Assembly (NCBI GenBank): GCA_921293015.1
Contig: OV121086.1
Span: 37,199,194-37,263,193 of the forward strand
Origin: Phorcus lineatus
Taxonomy: Eukaryota > Mollusca > Gastropoda > Trochida > Trochidae
Length of the DNA: 64,000 nucleotides
Reading direction: 5' to 3'
The notes under the pieces were generated by a model. The model was not told the DNA's origin. It did not search any database and saw only the letters and a list, made by a program, of their open reading frames with translations. Below are positions 61,501 through 64,000 of the stretch, one piece after another (the stretch's first letter is position 1; each line of letters opens with the position of its first letter). The position numbers were made by a program, and so were the translations under genes.

Positions 61501-63528
61501 GTGCTCTAACTGTTGAAGTGCTCCACTTGAATGTAAATGTGTCTGTGATTATATAACCCTTTGCCCTACAGTAAAAACTTAGTATTGAGGTCTGATCCAA
61601 GATGTCTGAAGTCAAACCATTCACATTTGAGACTCACATGTCTGAAGCAAGATGTCTACACTGAAAGCACTCACATGTCTGAAGCGAGATGTCTACACTG
61701 AAAGCACTCATATGCCTGGGGGCCGTTGCACAAAACACTAAGGTTACCTTAAGTCACTAAGGTAGCCTTAGTGCAATGTTAAAGAATGGCACTAAGGTTA
61801 ACCTTAGTGTTAAGTTGCTTTGTGCAACGGACCCCTGATACAAGATTTCTGAACTTGAAGCACTCACATGTCTGAAGCAAGATGGCTACACTGAAAGCAC
61901 TCACATGTCTGATACAAGATGTCTGAACTAGAAGCTCTCACATGTCTGATGCCAGATGTCTACACTGAAAGCACTCACGTGTCTGGACGGGTCCTCGAGT
62001 CGCACCACCTCCACCTGCTCCCCAGGCACCCCGTATGTCAGCTGGTACCCCTTGAGTGCCCCATGCAGCTTCTTCTCTGGGATGTGCTGCCACTCAATGT
62101 GGATCTCTGTACTCTTTGTACTCTTGGCCTTCATGCTCAGAGGTGCTATTGAGGGAGCTGGTGAAGGAATTAGACATATGAATATTGGCAGCTATTTTAT
62201 TTAATGCTGTGGGATTGCAAATTCAGTACAGGGGGTTTTCATTCAAGCGAAACAACATTAATACTCTATGAATCAACCTCTTTCATGAACATGGATACTG
62301 TTAGTTTCATGTACGCTATTGTTGCTCAGGGGAGACAACTCTTCAAGCTTTAATTTGTTATCCAATTTATTGCTTAGTGATTGCTAAAACAGTACAGAGG
62401 GTTCAGATTCATGCAAAACAATCACAAATGTTCCTTCCAGTAAATTTCATTGTAATTTTCTCAGGGGAGATAACTCTTTTATCATTGTAAAATATCAGCC
62501 CTAACGATTTAACAAAAGTTTTGTGTCCTTCCGTTTCATGCAAAACATAATTTACTGTATGACAAACTTGATTGTTTTCAATAGAATTATTACATGGTGA
62601 ATAAAATGTTCAAGTTAAATGACATAACAATTTGACAACCAAAAGGCTGTTGTGCAACCCAGTGAGCTAAATGTCATTACATACCTTCTTCAAGTGTGAA
62701 AAACATATCACTTGTATCACTGTCCTCACTGCGGCCAATTGCGTTCTTGGCGCGAGCACGGACCTGATAGCATGTGTATGGGTTGAGGTCACGGATAGTG
62801 ATAGAGCGTGTCGACCCGGCCACAACGACCTCTCTCTCCTCCCCAGGGCCCCCATTTGTTTTGCATTTACTGAAAACAAAACATTCTTGGTGAGAAAGGA
62901 TTTTACAAATATTTTTTATGTGACTCTTAAAGACTTACAATGATTTTTAATTCCCCCCTTGACTCTGTTCATCTTACATTTACTGAAAGTAATTGCTATA
63001 CTGTATTAAATGTTTGTCAAAAGAAACATACCAAGGGCTGGCATATCATGATATATAATGACTGAGGAGCTAAAGAAATCCCAGCTTTGGTCTGCCAAAT
63101 TACACAAACATATTTTTCAAATACATCTCATTCTGCAAAGCATTTATTTCTTATCCTACCCAGATGTTATACCGAGTGTATATTCATTCCGCTCCCTGAA
63201 TAATAACCCTGGTTTAGCCACTTAAACAGCCTTTAACACAAGAAAAGACACATTTAGATGTAGTCAGTCCTTTGCTAATAGTGTCACAGCATGTTTTATC
63301 CAGCGATAAAACGGGTAACCCACACATTTAGTGAGCCATGCTAGATGTTGCTGAACTACACCGATAGCTGTAGAGAGTGTGCCACATGACAACTGAGGAC
63401 ATACCTGAAGTGCAGGATATAAACTGATATAGGGCTATTGTTTTCCTCCTCGCTCTTATCCCACTTGACCACAACCTCCCGAGACTTGATGTTGTAGAGA
63501 CGAGGTTTGCCGGGCGGACTTGGAACAT
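40382..63528 (-). CDS. PTPRG-like: Receptor-type protein tyrosine phosphatase, R5 (PTPRG/PTPRZ/Ptp99A) class, 5' end outside window
   Basis: Single-pass membrane phosphatase that removes phosphate from tyrosines of intracellular targets in response to extracellular ligands. 25 core exons plus two small ones join in frame to about 1117 residues (1136 with both). N to C: four FN3 domains (about 1-399), membrane segment 414-437, a juxtamembrane [11 protein letters not shown] block like PTPRG, D1 (about 500-800) with KNRYIN, WPD (Asp690), [10 protein letters not shown] (Cys722) and the Q-loop QTEDQ, then D2 (about 815-1080), where the active site reads [11 protein letters not shown], so Asp replaces Cys and the loop Arg is lost. 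Asp at this position also occurs in PTPRG/PTPRZ D2. The tail ends ETNI, a class I PDZ-ligand pattern. There is no carbonic-anhydrase domain in the window; FN3 arrays fit invertebrate Ptp99A. Residue numbers omit the small exons. Confidence 0.9.
41030..41165 (-). CDS. PTPRG-like: RPTP exon: D2 C-terminal part
   Basis: 136 nt, phase 2 to 0: [20 protein letters not shown] and [18 protein letters not shown]; aligns with DEYGAVSAGMLCAL of PTPRG. Confidence 0.92.
41600..41780. repeat. Dispersed repeat with GGGTCGACTTATACACG motif
   Basis: GGGGTCGACTTCTAGATGAG, then two tandem GGTCGACTTATACACRG blocks and ATATACGGTA. Similar text occurs in many animal genomes to my recollection; boundaries uncertain. 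Confidence 0.4.
42017..42162 (-). CDS. PTPRG-like: RPTP exon: D2 pseudo-active site
   Basis: 146 nt, phase 0 to 2: [20 protein letters not shown] (WPD replaced by WPG) and PVIVVD, Asp1015 in place of the catalytic Cys. Its acceptor is the first unit of the acceptor minisatellite. Confidence 0.92.
42157..43200 (-). repeat. Minisatellite of ~34 units, each carrying a 3' splice site
   Basis: Units of mostly 31 bp (27-35). On the minus strand: CTCATGTGATTGTCTGTGTG then TTTCAG then TACGA. The unit nearest the exon contains the real acceptor at 42163. 33 copies read TACTGAAA on the + strand and one reads TTCTGAAA. Units of 29, 35 and 31 bp near the exon recur as a higher-order pattern. The long minus-strand open frames here are repeat read-through. 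Confidence 0.95.
43751..43882 (-). CDS. PTPRG-like: RPTP exon: D2
   Basis: 44 codons: [19 protein letters not shown] and [10 protein letters not shown]. Confidence 0.9.
44089..44217 (-). CDS. PTPRG-like: RPTP exon: D2
   Basis: 43 codons: [20 protein letters not shown] and [13 protein letters not shown], the typical D2 version of the TQGP motif. Confidence 0.93.
44780..44950 (-). CDS. PTPRG-like: RPTP exon: D2 start
   Basis: 57 codons: [19 protein letters not shown] and [11 protein letters not shown]. The Tyr of the D1 KNRY motif is replaced (KNRSKD). Confidence 0.92.
45237..45401 (-). CDS. PTPRG-like: RPTP exon: end of D1, linker to D2
   Basis: 55 codons: [14 protein letters not shown] (Q-loop Gln) and ETEVTMDNL, then EKQYK, as at the D1-D2 junction of PTPRG. 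Confidence 0.93.
45724..45859 (-). CDS. PTPRG-like: RPTP exon: D1 P-loop
   Basis: 136 nt, phase 2 to 0: [16 protein letters not shown] completes the active-site loop with its Arg; [13 protein letters not shown] follows. Confidence 0.95.
46252..46415 (-). CDS. PTPRG-like: RPTP exon: D1 WPD loop and catalytic Cys
   Basis: 164 nt, phase 0 to 2: [15 protein letters not shown] holds the general acid Asp, and VVHC ends with the nucleophile Cys722. Both catalytic residues are intact. Confidence 0.95.
46555..46735. repeat. Dispersed repeat, GGGCCATTTT family
   Basis: GGGCCATTTTGCACATTGGATG, AAAATGGCCCATTT and GGCCCATTATCAAAGGTGTC. Opposite-orientation relatives lie at about 54640-54790 and 19845-19930. 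Confidence 0.55.
47763..47985. repeat. Dispersed repeat family D, copy 2
   Basis: Shares with 11270-11490 the ordered blocks TTTTTGTGGAAA, CATTCCAGTTTA/CAATCCAGTTTA, GTGCATGATTAT and AACAAGAGTGAGAAGTGAAG. Lies in the RPTP intron 46416-48490, which otherwise shows only AT-rich DNA and a (TA)n run near 47458. Confidence 0.6.
48491..48532 (-). CDS. PTPRG-like: RPTP small His-rich exon in a D1 loop, 42 nt
   Basis: 14 codons, [14 protein letters not shown], phase 0 to 0, after a T-rich tract ending TTTTGGTAG and before GTAGTT. It falls where PTPRG has a variable loop between KVKK and the QYHYT strand, so skipping would leave the fold intact. Confidence 0.65.
49298..49432 (-). CDS. PTPRG-like: RPTP exon: D1
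   Basis: 45 codons: [10 protein letters not shown] and [15 protein letters not shown], closest in wording to PTPRG/PTPRZ. An in-frame GTAAAA donor 9 bases earlier is possible but weaker. Confidence 0.92.
50081..50215 (-). CDS. PTPRG-like: RPTP exon: D1
   Basis: 45 codons: [20 protein letters not shown] and [12 protein letters not shown], hallmark PTP motifs. Confidence 0.93.
50859..50938 (-). CDS. PTPRG-like: RPTP exon: D1
   Basis: 80 nt, phase 1 to 0: FDHSRVIL then [11 protein letters not shown], the standard PTP strand pair. Confidence 0.9.
51159..51252 (-). CDS. PTPRG-like: RPTP exon: D1 KNRY loop
   Basis: 94 nt, phase 0 to 1: [15 protein letters not shown], the phosphotyrosine recognition loop. 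Confidence 0.9.
51667..51764 (-). CDS. PTPRG-like: RPTP exon: start of D1 region
   Basis: 98 nt, phase 1 to 0: [18 protein letters not shown] and GFSQEFD, the wedge-like helix that precedes D1 in PTPRG. Confidence 0.9.
51857..51953. mobile_element. Palindromic MITE (AGATTTTCGAAGCTC family), copy 1
   Basis: AGATTTTCGAAGCTCTCTTA at the left is the exact complement of the right end; the centre GTCGTAAG...CTTACGAC is also palindromic. About 97 bp in all. Located in an RPTP intron. Confidence 0.8.
52147..52253 (-). CDS. PTPRG-like: RPTP exon: cytoplasmic juxtamembrane
   Basis: 107 nt, phase 2 to 1. [13 protein letters not shown] resembles the YWRKCFQTAHFYV block after the membrane segment in PTPRG; a Thr/Val-rich linker follows. 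Confidence 0.88.
52548..52662 (-). CDS. PTPRG-like: RPTP exon: transmembrane segment
   Basis: 115 nt, phase 1 to 2. After the acidic [12 protein letters not shown] comes an unbroken hydrophobic helix ([18 protein letters not shown] and on), residues 414-437. Confidence 0.92.
53722..53730 (-). CDS. PTPRG-like: RPTP microexon, 9 nt (GATGGGCCG)
   Basis: Flanked by a long pyrimidine tract ending CCCTCTAAG and a perfect GTGAGT donor. Phase 1 to 1; adds GWA before VPRIEK. Microexons are known in receptor phosphatases; this one is predicted from splice signals only. Confidence 0.55.
54972..55019 (-). CDS. PTPRG-like: RPTP small exon, 48 nt (extracellular juxtamembrane, probably alternative)
   Basis: Strong acceptor (GTGTTTTGATTTGTAG) and donor G|GTAGGT. 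Phase 1 to 1, so inclusion keeps the frame and adds 16 residues, [15 protein letters not shown] plus the split codons. It sits between FN3-d and the membrane segment. Confidence 0.6.
55564..56695. mobile_element. hAT-like DNA transposon, internally deleted
   Basis: Terminal inverted repeats CAGGGTGCGAAATCG and CGAATTCGTACCCTG, flanked on both sides by the 5-bp direct repeat CAGTA (55559-55563 and 56696-56700). Many subterminal GTGCAGT/ACTGCAC motifs sit inside each end, as expected for transposase binding. The + strand frame 56383-56631 begins [16 protein letters not shown], like N-terminal regions of hAT-related proteins, and then runs into the terminal repeats; the catalytic region is absent, so the copy cannot move itself. 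Superfamily assignment is inference from the CAGGG ends. Confidence 0.65.
56383..56631 (+). pseudogene. N-terminal remnant of a transposase-like protein
   Basis: 82 residues starting [14 protein letters not shown], with a Lys/Asp-rich stretch and a Ser/Glu-rich stretch, then TAA inside the terminal repeat. It lacks any catalytic or dimerisation region, so it is a truncated relic of the mobile element around it. In-frame codons extend upstream to 56248, but MSK is the more natural start. Confidence 0.4.
57689..57815 (-). CDS. PTPRG-like: RPTP exon: second half of FN3-d
   Basis: 127 nt, phase 0 to 1: [18 protein letters not shown] and [11 protein letters not shown]. Two possible N-glycosylation sites (NLT, NFT). 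Confidence 0.88.
58277..58382. mobile_element. Palindromic MITE (AGATTTTCGAAGCTC family), copy 2
   Basis: Ends are GGGCCTAGATTTTC and GAAAATCTAGGGC; the inside carries TTAGCACTAAGATAG and CTATCTTAG. Same family as 51857-51953. Confidence 0.75.
58559..58734 (-). CDS. PTPRG-like: RPTP exon: first half of FN3-d (membrane-proximal)
   Basis: 176 nt, phase 1 to 0: [28 protein letters not shown] and IKWWDIRKS. Confidence 0.88.
59125..59220 (-). CDS. PTPRG-like: RPTP exon: second half of FN3-c
   Basis: 96 nt, phase 1 to 1: [21 protein letters not shown]3 E-F strands. Confidence 0.88.
59592..59786 (-). CDS. PTPRG-like: RPTP exon: first half of FN3-c
   Basis: 195 nt, phase 1 to 1. [28 protein letters not shown] and YELQWSVNG. 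The donor is the less common GTTAGT, chosen because it keeps the frame into the next exon. Confidence 0.85.
60130..60680. repeat. Three-copy tandem repeat, ~175 bp, in an RPTP intron
   Basis: Each copy has GAGCAACAGATC(T/G), CAATCAAGGGCCATAA, CTCGATCAAGAGCATCAACA, GGTGTGTCCAAAACCAAAAT. The third copy is the most diverged. The open frame at 60299-60619 is only read-through of the repeat. Confidence 0.85.
61103..61217 (-). CDS. PTPRG-like: RPTP exon: second half of FN3-b
   Basis: 115 nt, phase 0 to 1: [20 protein letters not shown], the E-F strands of an FN3 domain. Confidence 0.9.
61590..61990 (-). repeat. 37-bp minisatellite carrying copies of a 5' splice site
   Basis: On the minus strand each unit contains CAGACATGTGAGTGCTTTC. 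Copies start at about 61633, 61669, 61705, 61861, 61898, 61936 and 61972; the last spans the real exon/intron junction at 61979. Copy 61705 has lost the GT and is interrupted by a 118-bp MITE. Confidence 0.85.
61718..61835. mobile_element. 118-bp hairpin MITE (CACTAAGGTTA family), copy 3
   Basis: Terminal inverted repeats GGGGGCCGTTGCACAAA and TTTGTGCAACGGACCCC (one mismatch). The interior carries ACTAAGGTTACCTTAAG and its complement. Inserted into a unit of the donor minisatellite, so it is younger than that array. Confidence 0.8.
61979..62157 (-). CDS. PTPRG-like: RPTP exon: first half of FN3-b
   Basis: 179 nt, phase 1 to 0. Encodes [25 protein letters not shown] and LEDPSRH. Its donor CACAC|GTGAGT is the first unit of the donor minisatellite. 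Confidence 0.9.
62220..62490. repeat. Two-copy intronic repeat with AGGGGAGATAACTC
   Basis: TACAGGGGGTTTTCATTCAAGC / TACAGAGGGTTCAGATTCATGC and CTCAGGGGAGACAACTC / CTCAGGGGAGATAACTC recur in the same order about 150 bp apart in an RPTP intron. Related text occurs at 49229 and 52126. Confidence 0.55.
62685..62869 (-). CDS. PTPRG-like: RPTP exon: second half of FN3-a
   Basis: 185 nt, phase 2 to 1. [18 protein letters not shown] is the typical FN3 E-F strand pattern. Confidence 0.9.
63405..63528 (-). CDS. PTPRG-like: RPTP exon: first half of FN3-a
   Basis: 124 nt, phase 1 to 2. Encodes [14 protein letters not shown] and [11 protein letters not shown], the A-C strands of an FN3 domain. The gene continues to the right. 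Confidence 0.85.
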
Positions 63529-64000
63529 CTGCAATATCGGTCTAGTGTCATCAAATTGTAATATTGTCAGATCTGGTGTAACTGAAAGCTCTCACATATA
63601 ATGTCAATGCAACAACTTCAAAATGTATTGGCCACAATGGTATTGATAACAGGTTGAAAATAAAAGTCAATGTTGAGACAAACCTGACCGCCAAAATTGA
63701 TGATGGAAAGGTTTATTATTTACCCAAGAAAAAAAAAAGTCCACTTCAAAACCACATTTTAATATTGGTTTATAGGGACTCTTCTAAATTAGAGATATGT
63801 GAAACATTTTATCCAAAGCCCATATCTTTTTAATTGCTTGATTTTCTCATATTGTTCAATGTCATTGAAGTAGATCTATAATCCAGCATTTTGCACAAAA
63901 GCTCCTGTTCTTACCGACGCAACACCTGCCCATGAGCAGCAACAGACAAGTACATGTACCGTCAGGCCCTCATTAGAACTAGCGCTTTTGAACGCCTCAT
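63529..64000 (-). other. RPTP intron, upstream end of window
   Basis: No exon recognised. A donor-like GTCG|GTAAGA in the minus sense at 63915 would close a frame that has several stops and no FN3 pattern, so it is not called. Confidence 0.4.

Noticed and set aside
61919..62204. Plus-strand frames with Leu/Cys-rich translations opposite FN3-b
   Set aside because: They are antisense to a well-supported FN3 exon and to the donor minisatellite.
63915..64000. Possible further upstream RPTP exon ending at a GTAAGA donor
   Set aside because: The required frame contains several stops and no FN3 or Ig pattern.
1..64000. tRNA, rRNA or CRISPR-like arrays
   Set aside because: No cloverleaf with a GTTCGA-type box, no rRNA core and no repeat-spacer pattern was found; the tandem arrays have no unique spacers.

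Overview
This window is AT-rich animal genomic DNA with long introns and many short dispersed repeats. It most likely comes from a mollusc or other lophotrochozoan. The evidence is a Wnt16-type gene, a PH-DEP-PH pleckstrin, an R5-class receptor tyrosine phosphatase built on fibronectin repeats instead of the vertebrate carbonic-anhydrase domain, and intronic repeats (for example the AGGGGAGATAACTC type) that I associate with molluscs. The taxon call is inference.

Layout, left to right. (1) 1-2976: intron of a + strand Wnt gene, with a long perfect hairpin and a transposon-like repeat; 2977-3441 is its last coding exon, closest to Wnt16, followed by a 3'UTR. (2) 4.6-17.2 kb: mostly intergenic. 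It holds a TATA/CCAAT promoter candidate near 5.2 kb, a roughly 1.9 kb satellite array at 8.4-10.35 kb, and four phase-compatible exon candidates of an unrecognised gene (11156-13301, poly(A) signal at 13510). (3) 17192-25815 (+): complete pleckstrin gene, 10 exons, 391 codons, order PH1-DEP-acidic linker-PH2. (4) 25.8-33.4 kb (T-rich on +) and 33.4-40.4 kb (A-rich on +): apparently the long 3'UTRs of two convergent genes. (5) 40382-63528 (-): 3' two-thirds of a receptor tyrosine phosphatase of the PTPRG/PTPRZ/Ptp99A class: four FN3 domains (each split over two exons), two small alternative-type exons, a membrane segment, an active phosphatase domain D1, a pseudophosphatase D2 with Asp in place of the catalytic Cys, and a PDZ-ligand-like C-terminus. 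All exons join in frame; the N-terminal part lies beyond the right edge.

The most unusual feature is that gene boundaries have been amplified into tandem arrays. In the phosphatase gene one exon's 3' splice site, with its pyrimidine tract and first exonic bases, is repeated about 34 times (42157-43200). Another exon's 5' splice site is repeated about seven times (61590-61990). In pleckstrin the end of the coding sequence plus 3'UTR is the first of about five decaying ~150 bp units. A second point is that a Wnt16 gene and a PTPRZ-class gene lie within 40 kb of each other, which recalls the human WNT16-FAM3C-PTPRZ1 neighbourhood on 7q31 and suggests very old linkage.
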